This document shows positions 25,401-35,719 of a stretch of DNA of 64,000 nt, one piece after another. Within the stretch, counting starts at the first letter, position 1, and each line of letters starts with the position of its first letter. The translations under genes were made by a program, and so were the position numbers. Under the pieces are notes generated by a model. It saw only the letters and a program-made list of their open reading frames with translations, ran no database searches and was not told the DNA's origin. Source of the stretch: Colias croceus (lineage: Eukaryota > Arthropoda > Insecta > Lepidoptera > Pieridae). Location: assembly GCF_905220415.1 (NCBI RefSeq), contig NC_059539.1:7130001-7194000 (forward strand). Reading direction: 5' to 3'.

Positions 25401-27901
25401 TTAAGAGCGAAGTTTATGTAGAGTAATATTAGTATTATGTAGGTGTTCCTTCCTTCCTTATAACTTATATGACTGTGTACCTTCCTTCCTAATAACTTAT
25501 ATGACTTATATCTTATTAATTGATAAACTCAATTTGAAATTGTTTAAAGACTTAGACCTTATAGTAAAGGTGCTATAAATGGTAACAATACTTATCGTAG
25601 GTAGGTATCATCAAATGATTTATTTTCGTCTGTAACATACAATAAAAGTTCAATCTAAATAAGTAGGCCGATACTTCACATTTATTTCACTTCGCCGTGT
25701 CCTCGCTATACTGACATGCTGGGAATATTCAGTGCTCTTTATTGGAATTAAATACCATACGTAGAATTGTTTGAATCCGTACAACTTAATAACGTGATTG
25801 AATGCAATATTGATCAAGAATGGTTTGTTTAAGTTCAAAATACTCAGATCATTGCTCTTTACCGTATAAAAATATAACACCCGACGCACTGTAAAAATAA
25901 TAAGATGTTAAATTTCGTGTTTAACACAGACGCACACATGTCTAATTCGCTTACACATGCAAATAAAGATTAAACTCGAAATACATAAAATACATTGCAA
26001 TGTAAACTGCTTGATTAGGACGAAATTTTGCATTCAGGGAAGACGTCGTTCAAACACTTATTATGAGGACAAGAAATTTTGCTCCTATGTCAATTACCTA
26101 CATTACTACCTATATAGGTATAATATGTAGATAATGTGTACATTCTTTACCTGCATTCGGGTCTAGGGATAAATTAGCCATATTTATCCCTATATATTCA
26201 TTGTAACCACATAAACCTTTATTCCCCAGTACCAAGTGCGCCAGTCCACCCACCGCCGTCAGCGTCGTCGAAGCATTTATGCGGAGTTTGCCGCAAGAAC
26301 TTCTCGTCGTCGTCCGCTCTGCAGATCCACATGCGAACCCACACTGGGGACAAGCCCTTCCGATGCGCGGTCTGCCAGAAAGCGTTCACAACCAAAGGAA
26401 ACCTCAAGGTGAATATTGTTTGAATATAGCTAAGTTTGTTTTGTTGTTGGTAATTTAAATTATTTTCAAACGTAATATTAGATATTATCATATTCAAAAC
26501 AAGAATTTTATCAACGTAGATAGGAGATAGGTATGTACCTAAGTTGGAACTAATTTTATTGTATTTGTATTTATAGTTTATTTATTTATTTTTATTTATA
26601 AGCTTTATTGCACACAAACAGAAAATACAAATTTTACTTTTTAGTTTGTTCTTTCTACCGAACAACAGTTACAATTTTAAAACAAAAAATAACTCATCAA
26701 TTAATTATAATAGTAGATTTTTAAATTAATGATTATCGTATGTAAATTAAACACGCTCCGAAATATAAAACATTTAATGTATATTCCAAAAACACAAATG
26801 TATTCGACATTCTAGAATATGAATTTAATTCCTTCCATACATATTTTATCGAACATGTCATGGGATCGAATAAATAGTTCATCACTATATACGCACTCAA
26901 TTGTATAAAAGTTATTAGCTAGATATGACCACTCAAAAATGTTTACTGTGGCTTGGTGCCACAGTTAATCATTTATTTGCTGTACAATCAATAAATCAGC
27001 CATATAAATACCTTTATATATATTAAGGAAAAAGAACAATACACATAGAGCACAACACTATTTTCTCTCGAAAACATGTATATCATATCTAACCTACAAA
27101 CAACTCTCTACGTACTTACACATTTAGCAAAAGTTCTTGAAAATAACCGTTTAAATTGATGCAGGTGCACATGGGCACGCACATGTGGAGCGGCGGCGCG
27201 TCGCGGCGCGGGCGGCGCATGTCGCTGGAGCTGCCGCCGCGCCCGCTGCACGAGCCGCACGACCTGCTGCGGCGCCCCGACCTCTTCTACCCCTACCTGC
27301 CCGCGCCTTTCCTTAACGGCATGCAGCAGAAGGTAAGCAGACCACTTTTACGTACTTATCTAATAGAGTAGGTAGCTGGTTATTGTCAAAGAATATAAAG
27401 CTGTTTCTATTAAAATTGAATCTTCTCATTTTATTGGATCAACTCTGTAGCAATCATTCAATCAAGTTAAATTTCCATTATCGTTTAATCATCCAAAAGG
27501 CCCAACTAAAACTATAATCTTTTTGTCCACAGCTGAATGAAATATCAGTCATACAACAGAGCGCTGGACAGAACGGCGTCGCTGGTAAATTCCCAGGCCT
27601 GCTCGGATTCGGTGCCTTCGGAGCCGGAAGGCCCGGCGCAGCATCGCCACTAGAGAGGCCGCCGTCATTGGAGAATGATGAGCGCCAAGCCGCTATGCGT
27701 GAACTTGCCGAACGAGGTCGGGAGCTGGCTGAGCGCAGTCGGCAAATGCGCGAGGAGAGCGAGCACTACCGCTCGCCGCCGGCGCACGCGCCGCACCCCC
27801 CGCCGCCCGCGCAGCCCTCCCCGCCCGCGCCGCACCACCCGCACTCGCACCCGCTAGCGTCGCTCCCGCCGCCCGCCCGGACCGAAGGCCTCACCGTTTG
27901 A
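10436..27901 (+). CDS. sal: Spalt (SALL family) zinc-finger transcription factor
   Basis: Seven coding exons: 10436-10478, 17245-20094, 20313-20446, 24971-25205, 26230-26408, 27165-27332, 27533-27901. All junctions are GT-AG and in phase, giving 1325 residues. Domains: atypical C2HC finger (C43, C46, H59, C63); glutamine-rich helix at about 168-204, which in SALL proteins mediates dimerisation; C2H2 pair at about 362-412; triplet at 709-789; pairs at about 971-1019 and 1105-1153. The second finger of each pair carries the SALL signature F(T/S)TKGN. This 1+2+3+2+2 layout is that of vertebrate SALL1. PxDLS-like motifs at 504-508 (PADLS) and 599-603 (PENLS) resemble CtBP-binding sites. Spalt is a nuclear repressor acting in wing, trachea, eye and appendage patterning, and in butterflies in eyespots. 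The weakest part is the 14-residue first exon, chosen because it lies at the CpG promoter, has a usable donor and fits in phase. Confidence 0.93.
14951..14986. repeat. Perfect 16-bp hairpin
   Basis: ATAGTTTTACCAAATA (14951-14966) is followed after the 4-base spacer ATCC by its exact reverse complement (14971-14986). It lies in spalt intron 1. It could be a small MITE remnant; no function is evident. Confidence 0.85.
15737..15950 (+). mobile_element. Short Helitron-like element
   Basis: A 214-bp non-autonomous element. It begins TCTATAC, followed by TAATATTATAAAACTG, ends GCAGCTAG, and sits exactly between A (15736) and T (15951), which is the Helitron target rule. A second, inverted copy of the same family lies at 40359-40557. 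I associate this family with a very common lepidopteran repeat with an opening of the type actaatattataaa-ctgaagagtttgtttg. No RepHel protein is encoded. Confidence 0.75.
15999..16040. repeat. 21-bp tandem duplication
   Basis: Two exact, adjacent copies of a 21-base unit (GAGTTTATTTTAATGTAGTTT), at 15999-16019 and 16020-16040, just downstream of the Helitron-like element. Exact identity suggests a recent slippage event. Confidence 0.9.
20447..24970 (+). other. spalt intron 3
   Basis: A 4.5-kb intron that splits the second finger of the third C2H2 pair between the codons for TK and GN. No additional exon is supported. Slightly GC-richer islands occur at about 20815-21010 and 24740-24850, the latter containing a hairpin. 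The remainder is AT-rich with many TACCTA motifs. Confidence 0.7.
24735..24827. repeat. GC-rich imperfect inverted repeat
   Basis: GTTCCAGAG then CAGTGGCG on the left is mirrored by CGCCACTG and, after a few bases, CTCTGGAAC on the right, around a core of CGCG repeats. CAGTGGCG/CGCCACTG resembles hAT-type termini, but the flanks do not give an identical 8-bp duplication, so a minimal MITE remnant is only possible. It lies 144 bases before spalt exon 4. Confidence 0.5.
25206..26229 (+). other. spalt intron 4
   Basis: A 1.0-kb AT-rich intron between the exon that ends the third finger pair and the exon that carries most of the fourth. It contains a 27-base tandem-like duplication (25448-25506) and nothing else recognisable. 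Confidence 0.75.
25448..25506. repeat. 27-base duplicated unit
   Basis: CCTTCCTTCCTTATAACTTA plus TATGACT at 25448-25474 recurs with one substitution at 25480-25506, separated by five bases. It is a simple local duplication within intron 4 of spalt. Confidence 0.8.
26409..27164 (+). other. spalt intron 5
   Basis: A 756-base AT-rich intron that splits the last C2H2 finger between the codons for LK and VH. A TTTATTTATTTTTATTTATAAGC stretch at about 26577-26600, followed by TTTATTGCACACAAACAG, resembles the tail of a common lepidopteran dispersed repeat; family not assigned. Confidence 0.6.
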
Positions 27902-30162
27902 AATGATATCGCCGAGTCGATATATCACTCTAATAAACCTATCGATCGACGATCGATCCGATAAGCCGTGCATCAGCCACTAGAACTCCTGCAATGCCCG
28001 ATCACATTCCAAATAATCGACTCTCAAGTCTCAGCGGGCTACGAAGAATCTCTAACTTGCTAATGGCCATTGACCATACCGAGTATTCTCAATTATGTAC
28101 AAAGATTAAACTTGAGTACTCAAAGTGAAGGACTGATATATGAAAAAAAAAATGTTTTATAATAGCGTAAGCTAACACGCTAAGTGTATCGATGTATGTA
28201 TCGAGTCGTTATTCCAAGTGTTATTACGCCTAGTATTACTATAAGTAACTTATATGCAAGAGTACGGGCCTGGGGCAATCCGGGGCTCGTAAGAGTCCCA
28301 CTATTATGTCATTACTCTGTGATAGTGCACATGAAGAGGCTGTGTCTTATGGACAGAAGTATGGAAACGGTATCAGATATATTGGATGCAGTCGAATGTG
28401 CTATAACATCAAAAGTAATTATAAATTATCCCAAAAATTAATTAAATTCATAAATCTATATATCGTAATAATTATGTAAATAAAATGTATAATATTTAGG
28501 TTCGTAAGTAAAATAGTTTAATTAATTATTATGCTATATCTATATTATGTCTCAACTGGAGTGCGATATGCATGATTTCTTTAATACCACATTCCAATGT
28601 GAAGAGATTCTTTAGTAAATTATTGAAGTGTATCAAATGCTGATGCATTATCAAATTTCAAGTAGGCAGCAAAGTATTTATAAGAATCTTCTTTGGCAAC
28701 GAAAAATATCTGTATAAGATTTTATTGATGAATGCATTATTTAAAGGAATGTATACCTTATTAACTTATTCTCGCTCTAAGTACTCAATATATTTACTAT
28801 ATTTAATTACGGTAACAGAGGTTAATGACATATTCATATCATGTAAATTAAAAAGTATTTGCATTTGAGGTCTACATAGATTTAAGTGTTTTAGAGTCAT
28901 AGCTATATTGCTTTAGGATATTTCGACATATCTTTGTAAAAATGTATGTTACTTATTTTCCATAATAATGAAAGTGTGAACTTCACAGACTGACCGTTTA
29001 TTTACGAAATTTTGTTTCCAAAAATGTGCATTTCAATGTTTGTAACTAAAAGCCGAACTGTAATACGATTATTTATAATATTATTATGTTTCATAGTGAT
29101 GTGTTTCGTACTTCTAAATAGATGTGTATAAATGTTCAGCTAAATTATTTATATTGTCAAATCATGCATACACTCTTAGAAATAAATGATTGTGAGGCGA
29201 TAGGCCTCTACAACAATTTAGTTGTCTAGTATAAATTCTCATAGCACCTACAATTTAATTTTCATGTTGCGAATAGATATAGCGTAGCGTTAGCCATGAA
29301 TATGATGTGTCATGTCCATGTCAGTATAAATAATCAATTGTAAATTATTAAATGTTTATGTAAATGTCCAGAAAGTATTCAAATTATTTAAAAAACAATT
29401 ATTATACTAATTAATTTTCTTTTTTGTTCTCCTTCTACCTTATCCTTCGTTTTTATTTTGTTTTAACATCCCTATCACCATCAACACCTAATACTACACG
29501 AATATTCGTATCAACTAAGTTACTTGAACTAAAATGACAAAATAAAAGCCCAGATATACTTAATTAAAATTTTATTGAAAAGTTTTACAGTATTACACTA
29601 TATTAGATAGCTATATAAGAATACGGTATATTTCGTGACTACATTCAAACTGCAACCAGCAAAAACATTAATTTTTAATGGTGGATGTTATCCAAATTAA
29701 ATGAAGCTTTAAAAAATATTCTGATTAATCCATACTCAAAATACAAACATCCAGGGTGATCTTACACATTTACCTATTGACGTAAAGTAAAGAAACTAGG
29801 CTATCTTTTAAAAGATCGACAAAAATGTCCGAGCGGTGTTGTATCAAATATTCATTGAAATTAACACCTTATTCACAGGCAGTAATGTTGAAAGTCCATT
29901 ATTAATATTGTATTTATTCTCACGCATAGGCAGAGTTTTACCTCGGACAATTTTTCGCTTGATTGTGAGTCTAGTAGTTTCTATTAGATAACTGATGCAC
30001 AACTACACAGTTTTATTTCAGACAATTTTGAGTGATTGCGTCTAGTTTTTGTACGTCAATGCGTTTATCAAACAATCATTTACCCTGCTCATCAAAGCTT
30101 CAAAAAACTTTCACCAAACAACAGTAGAACGCATCACAAAACTACCAGGGCAGCATAAACAA
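27902..30162. other. spalt 3' UTR and convergent spacer
   Basis: AT-rich DNA between two convergent genes. AATAAA signals on the plus strand near 28480 and 29181 are candidate spalt polyadenylation sites, the later one implying a 3' UTR of about 1.3 kb. On the minus strand TTTTATT near 30012 is a candidate signal for the Rpn7-like gene. No coding exon is supported. Confidence 0.55.
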
Positions 30163-33100
30163 CTAGAAGTTGATAACACTAGCGAGTTTCTTGACTCTAT
30201 TGAGCAGCAGGTCCCCCTCGCGTATGGTCGCCTGGTACAGCTGCGAGCGGTCCGCGTCCGCGCCGCGCCCCGAGCCTGTCACTACGCACCCGGCTACTGC
30301 GTCGATGCGGCATTGGAGTCGACCCGCTGCCGTGAAACTGGAATAGGGAAATTATTATGGACTTAATACTAGATAAAAAATTCATTTTAAGTAAAAAGAA
30401 TATAGGAAAGTATAGGCAAATTATGATACACGAGTGACACAAGAAATCATCTAAATACATAAGTTAAAGAAGGTAGTGTTATGCGATTCAGCTAAAAAGG
30501 ATTCTACGCTATTTTGTGACATCATGATATGTTCATTCAAAAGAAGAAATAATATTGTAATAATCTTAATTATGAAATAAAGTTTGCATTCATTGATTTT
30601 TATGTAAGAGTCAGAATATACAAATAAACCGTTGTTGAATTGTAAAAAATGACACTTAAATATGTTTTTCAAATAACATTTGGCACAAAGGTCATTGACG
30701 TTCCTATTCTTACTTGAATCACATAGTAAGAAAAACTATTATATTAACTATTTATTTGAGACAAACCGAGTACTTAAACAATTTTTTTTATACAGCAGAT
30801 ACCTCTTAATTTATATAGTAGTATTTTTGGCACAGAGCTTATCTTATATATAAAATTCCCGTATCACAATGTTGTTGTGGACCGATTCTCATGAAATTTT
30901 CTGTGCTTAACGGGTAAGTCTGAGAATCGGCCAACATCTATTTTTCATATGTACCACGGGCGAAGCCAGGGCGGACCGCTAGTATATTATATAACCACCA
31001 AAGTTTTTAAGAATGTTTGAATATTTGTTACTTTTTCACGCGAACCTTCACTGAACGGATTTTGTGGAGCTTATGGCCGTGTACGCGGTCCGTGCGCTGT
31101 TTGGCTCAAATATGTGATTTTTCAAACCAGATTGTCCATCAACCACTTATCTTACAAACATATGAATTACTAATAATTTTAGGAAATTTTATTGTCTATA
31201 TAGTTAGTTAAGAGTTTTTTTCAATTAATACAGTATTTGTGAATACCATCAAGATAACTGAGCCGATGATTACTTGATTTCACTTTTAGTGTCAATTTCG
31301 AAGCTAAAAATATCTGAAATTGCTGACAGATCTAACACACATTTTTTTTTAACTAACTGCAAAAATCCTTATTAAAATAGTTAGTTAAAAGATTTTTTTA
31401 ATTTGGACTCCTAACTTACGAAATTAAAATCCGAACAATGTGAATTTTTTTAGAAATTATAGTCGACAAAATGATTATTTTCACCAAGATATTTGACTTA
31501 GTTGAATATAATTTATACATATTGCAATAAAAGAACGTATTACTTATAAGATAAAATTTAAAAAATCAACTAAGGTACCTCTATTATTTTTCTACAATTT
31601 TTTTTAAAGAACTATAAAACACTGCGCGCGACCCGATTAAAATCAGTCGGCAGCGAGCCTTCCCAGAGTGAGGACATGTTGCTCGGCGCTCTCCTGTGGA
31701 CCTATGCTGTTCATAGTAAAAGGATAGCGCAAGCCGCGATCTATCGTAATAGATCGCGGAGATTTTGACTTGCGTTAAATTGAATAAGCCCTCTTAAGTA
31801 TGGATAGTAAAATTGACTTGATTAAAAGTATATTTTTTAAAATAGTGACATCTTTCTGCCCTCTGAATTAACTTATTCCACAACAAAAACAAAAAATAGG
31901 AGTGTTTTTTAAATAAGACTAAACATTAATCAATTACAATAACTTACAAATTTAAAAATATGTTTAATAAAAATGGAACAACAGGAATAGTTAAGTCTTG
32001 GCTTCTAACTATTCCTATTGTTCATTTTTTTTTTACTTATATTATAAATACTTGTATTATAATGTACATTAATAAATTTATTTCATTTCATTTCAACTTA
32101 CGTAGAGATCTCCTCTTCAATAAACTCCCTCGTCACACCAAACGTGTCTGCAATATTGTCCAAACTGAGCGAGCGGTACGCACGAAGCAATTGCACGTAC
32201 GCCTTGATGCGCGCCTCGCGAACGTAGTGCTGGTAGTGGGGTCGGAACACTGGGTCCACGCAGATCTGAGTTTCCACCTGGAATTGTAATACAAATAATA
32301 AAGGAACAGTATTAAATATGAAACTCCTCTAAAAGGAAACAAGTGCAAGTTTCATTAAATCAGTTCAATGCTTCAATTTCATGTTATAGTGATGAAAGCT
32401 ATACATGTTTTTTTTTTATTAAAATGAAAGCAATCATAATCATAAAGGAAAATTGTAAAAAATTACTTTTCATTTGTGACTATGGCATGCCATCATAAAA
32501 AATTGTATAGTCAATCAAGGCACTTGTGAACAAAAAGCCCACGGGAACGGGAACTATGTGAGGATAGGAGTAAATTATTTTCATTATTAATAAATTAATT
32601 GGAAGTTGTTTGCAATCAATTGTGTGTATAATTATTTTACCGATTTACTCAAAGATAAGCATAAAAACACTACAAGACTCACCCAAGCGAGACTCTTCAT
32701 GAAGTCAGCATACCGGCACTCATGCAGCGACTCCACCAGCTCCCTGAGCTCCGGGAACCTTGAACGTAGAGCTTGTACCGCTGCCCCTTGCTTCCGCAGC
32801 GCCGCTTGTAGCGCGTGACGCTCGAGAGCGAGCGCACACGCTAACACGCAGTATTGGATGATAGTGCCTGGAAGTTAATGGGCAATACTTAAGGGATATG
32901 GGGAAATACTTGTAACTAATAAATTATTTCATTATTTAAACTGTAAAGGAGCTATTAAAGTGTAACAATTTTTAGTCTTTAGTCAATTGATATTTGTGTT
33001 TAAGTCAGACATTGATTTGTTAAAGGACTGTTATCCCTATTGATAATTATTGTTAATGCAATCTAAATCTTGCGCTATACTATGGCTTGGCTTTCTTGCT

Positions 33101-34509
33101 TATTTATTGTCATCTAATCCATTACCTAAACTTTAATAGAAAACAACTTTTTAATTTTTTGCCTACTCTTCATGATTCAAATGACAGTAGTACAGCTAAA
33201 TGAACAGGATAATAAATCATATCACAACATTATATCTAGCTTATACTCACCAAAATCAACAAGTTCATAAGATTCGAATGTAGACACACAATCAATGAAT
33301 AGATCAGCAGCATGACTGTAGTCCCTCACTGCCAAACAGTAAATAGCTTCATATGCCTTTAGCTTATTCCTGGAACGCCAGTCACCACCTTTGTCTACTA
33401 GCTCATGGGCCTGTAAAAAGGTAAAAAAAGAATTAATATAAAAATAAAATATTTTTCGGAGGCTCAACTAAAAGCTAAAACTTTTTGCATTAACATTCTC
33501 TCCAAGACATATTTATATTTATTTTTGATGATTGTATTCTTCAAAACTAATTAAAAATTATTTGAATTACATGCAGCAAAAAGATTAAGAAAGGGAATAT
33601 GAGATAATTTACATTAGTCTCTAATATTAAATTTGTTTTGTTAATCATAGAAGGATTTGCTTGTTACCAATCTTCTGTTTCATAAAATAGATCTTTAGTA
33701 AACATCAATCAATTTCTGCCAAAGCATGCTCACATTAATTTCTATTTGATAGAAATAAAAACAAAATTACAAGACGCATTATGTTTAACTAAATTTACCT
33801 TATTAATTGCCTTTCCCATATCCTTCACATTACAACCATGGAAATAAGCAATTCTGAACAAAGCAAATATAGCATCCAATCGCCTATTGGTTGTTAATGT
33901 TGAGTCTTCATATTTAGTTGTAGCTAAAGCTGTTGCATTTTCTTTGTCGCCAATTGAACAGAGGTAATCCAATCTGTAATGTTATGAAAAAGAGATGAGA
34001 CGACATACTAATCTTACCCTATAGATAAATAATAAAATAATGCCAGGTTAAATTAACTTTGCACTTAAATCTATAAATATTCTCATAACTTCTGAAGCTG
34101 TAGGTATGCTCATTAAGTGCTGATGTAAAAAAATTAAAAAGTTATGGAAATTGTCAATTCAAAATCACGTATTTCTTGTATGATTTAGATCACATTATAA
34201 AATAAAGCATTCAAAGTGGAGAAATACTTACCGATCTTGCCAGACAGGAGTCTCTGAATCATCTTCTTGAAACTTAGAGAGCCTGTCTTCATTTTCTTTT
34301 GTCATTTGATCATACAGCTTCTGATCGAAATTCCATCCAAGATCCGAGCAAACCTCTTTATAATATGGTGCCATATGACCAGCCTTTATACCCTGAAGCA
34401 ACTGTTCGCTTAATGCGGAATCATTCTTAAACTGTGGTAATGTTAACTTGAACTTAATTCCGGCTAATGCCATGTATTCCGGAGTTTTGCCCTCAGCTGA
34501 AAGCTCCAT
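30163..34509 (-). CDS. 26S proteasome lid subunit Rpn7/PSMD6-like, diverged
   Basis: Six minus-strand exons: 34232-34509, 33799-33973, 33251-33410, 32683-32867, 32102-32277, 30163-30337. All junctions are GT-AG and in phase; 382 residues, against 389 for human PSMD6. Rpn7 is a PCI-domain subunit of the proteasome lid. Family landmarks present in order: HMAPYY near residue 45, a GDKE helix, RLDAIF, GGDWRSRNKLK, STFESYEL, ECRY, then the PCI part PHYQHYVRE-RIKAY-QLLRAYRSL, FGV, AAGRL, and the end GDLLLNRVKKLASVIN. Outside these the sequence departs strongly from family positions I recall as nearly fixed; for example the NRPDxKNWQYQ segment is replaced by GSGRGADADRSQLYQ. Exons 4-6 are GC-rich and exons 1-3 AT-rich. 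The start codon is the only in-frame ATG giving the usual N-terminus. It could be the sole Rpn7 or a specialised paralogue. Confidence 0.88.
30842..30982 (+). mobile_element. Short Helitron-like element, second family
   Basis: It starts TCTTATATATAAAATTC after an A and ends GGCGGACCGCTAG before a T, matching Helitron ends and target. A longer, clearly related copy is at 39453-39614. The two share the block from ACCGATTCTCATGAAATTTT through ACCACGGGCGAAGCC. 141 bp, non-autonomous, inside an intron. Confidence 0.72.
31734..31759. repeat. Perfect 11-bp GC-rich hairpin
   Basis: CCGCGATCTAT (31734-31744) pairs exactly with ATAGATCGCGG (31749-31759) across a CGTA loop. It lies in a GC-rich patch (31620-31770) that stands out from the AT-rich intron around it and may be the remnant of an inserted element. 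Confidence 0.75.
31971..32027. repeat. Imperfect 22-bp hairpin near exon 5
   Basis: AAATGGAACAACAGGAATAG and TTA on the left (31971-31993) are mirrored by TAACTATTCCTATTGTTCAT and TT (32006-32027), with about two mismatches or gaps and a 12-base loop. It lies 75 bases downstream of the exon 5 donor of the Rpn7-like gene. Confidence 0.7.
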
Positions 34510-35719
34510 CTTAGTTTCTGGTCTTTTCTAACACGAATTATACAAGCACTTGAAATCTATTAACAGAAAATATTCTTATCACAATTATTGGATACAAATA
34601 TTGTTATTAAACTGTACTTCTTCAAAATGTTACGAAAATATGGTTTGACAAAATGATGTGACAATTTTCAACCAATTCAATTTTGCTTTGATTTTGCTGA
34701 TCCTCATACTTTTTGTACAGATTACAAACATAAAACGGACAGAAACCACAGACGCATAATAATATAACACTGAAAAAACGTGTGGATTTCTTAAATATTA
34801 AAGATAATGAAATAAAAGATCGGGTTTATATAGTACTATTTTTTTAATAATAAATCAAAATATAATAATAGTTTATAAATAATGTTAAATAAAAATAAGA
34901 AATAATTAATAATTAAAAATAAATTAATTAACAATGTTAATATAATAATTAACAATTTTATCAATTCTATACCTACCAAAATCTTCAAAAATCAATTTAG
35001 CGGTTAAAATATAATATCGTTACGTTACATACTTTACATTTACACTATAATACATTCGCATTCATAATATTAGAAAGTGTATGATACAAAACACACCACA
35101 AAATTATTTTTAATACATTTTTAAAAGAGTTTTAATTTTAAAGTTCAATAAATAATATGTTAAAAATATAGTTCTTCTTGTAAACTATCGAGTACAGCGT
35201 TGGTCAAGTCACATCATTACGATCACGTGGCGGCAGTGAGTTGCGCGAAGGGTGCGCGAGCGAGCCTGCGCGTGTCCACCTCCCACTTATCCTTCACCCC
35301 CGCGATGCTAGATTTGTTTTTAAAAAAATAAATACACTTCGATAGCACTCAATCACGACTACGAGCGCTCACGGCGGGAACGTCGTGTTGTTCCCACCTG
35401 TGCCTACTGTTCCCACTTCGTTGTTCGCACTCTATAGATAGTATATTTTAAACTATACTCTAAGCTGAGTAGTCTGTGCAGAATACAATTTGAAAATGTC
35501 GAAAATGTCTCTGTGTGGTCTATAGAGGGTCTATAATCTATATCACTTTATTTACTAATATTGACATTGACATTTGACAATAATGTCGTCAAACTTCAAA
35601 TTCTATCGATAGTCATAAAAAATTGAATTGTTGTTTATTTCGTTTTATCAGTGCAAAAGTTTATATTTTCTTAAAAAAAAATAAAAGTCCAAATAAATTA
35701 TAACAAAAGCAATATTACA
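34510..35719. promoter_or_regulatory. Divergent promoter region, Rpn7-like and nbr
   Basis: 1.2 kb separates the start codons of two head-to-head genes. The outer parts are AT-rich, and the core at about 35205-35430 is CpG-rich, containing CGATCACGTGGCGGCAG and, further on, CGGCGGGAACGTCGTG. Most of the interval (34771-35464) matches a repeat that recurs at 51951-52748, so the apparent CpG promoter core may be of transposon origin. Transcription starts cannot be placed from sequence alone. Confidence 0.5.
34771..35464 (+). repeat. Dispersed CpG-rich repeat, copy 1
   Basis: Collinear with 51951-52748 over its length. Both have AT-rich left halves (AATAAAAGATC-GGTTT, then CAATTTAGCGGTT) and CpG-rich right halves running from CGAGTACAGCGTTGGTCA through TGTTGTTCCCACCTGTGCC to CACTCTATAGAT. 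The copies differ by scattered substitutions and small gaps, and copy 2 has an extra segment of about 130 bases. Family unknown to me; it shows neither clear TIRs nor LTR ends. Confidence 0.8.

Larger units (their letters stand above)
30338..32101 (-). other. Intron 5 of the Rpn7-like gene
   Basis: A 1.76-kb AT-rich intron holding a Helitron-like insertion (30842-30982), a GC-rich patch with a perfect hairpin (about 31620-31770) and a longer imperfect hairpin (31971-32027). No exon seen. Confidence 0.75.

Noticed and set aside
27675..27857. Alternative Arg-rich frame in the last spalt exon
   Set aside because: Out of frame with the splice-consistent C-terminus, which ends in the TEGLTV stop at 27901.
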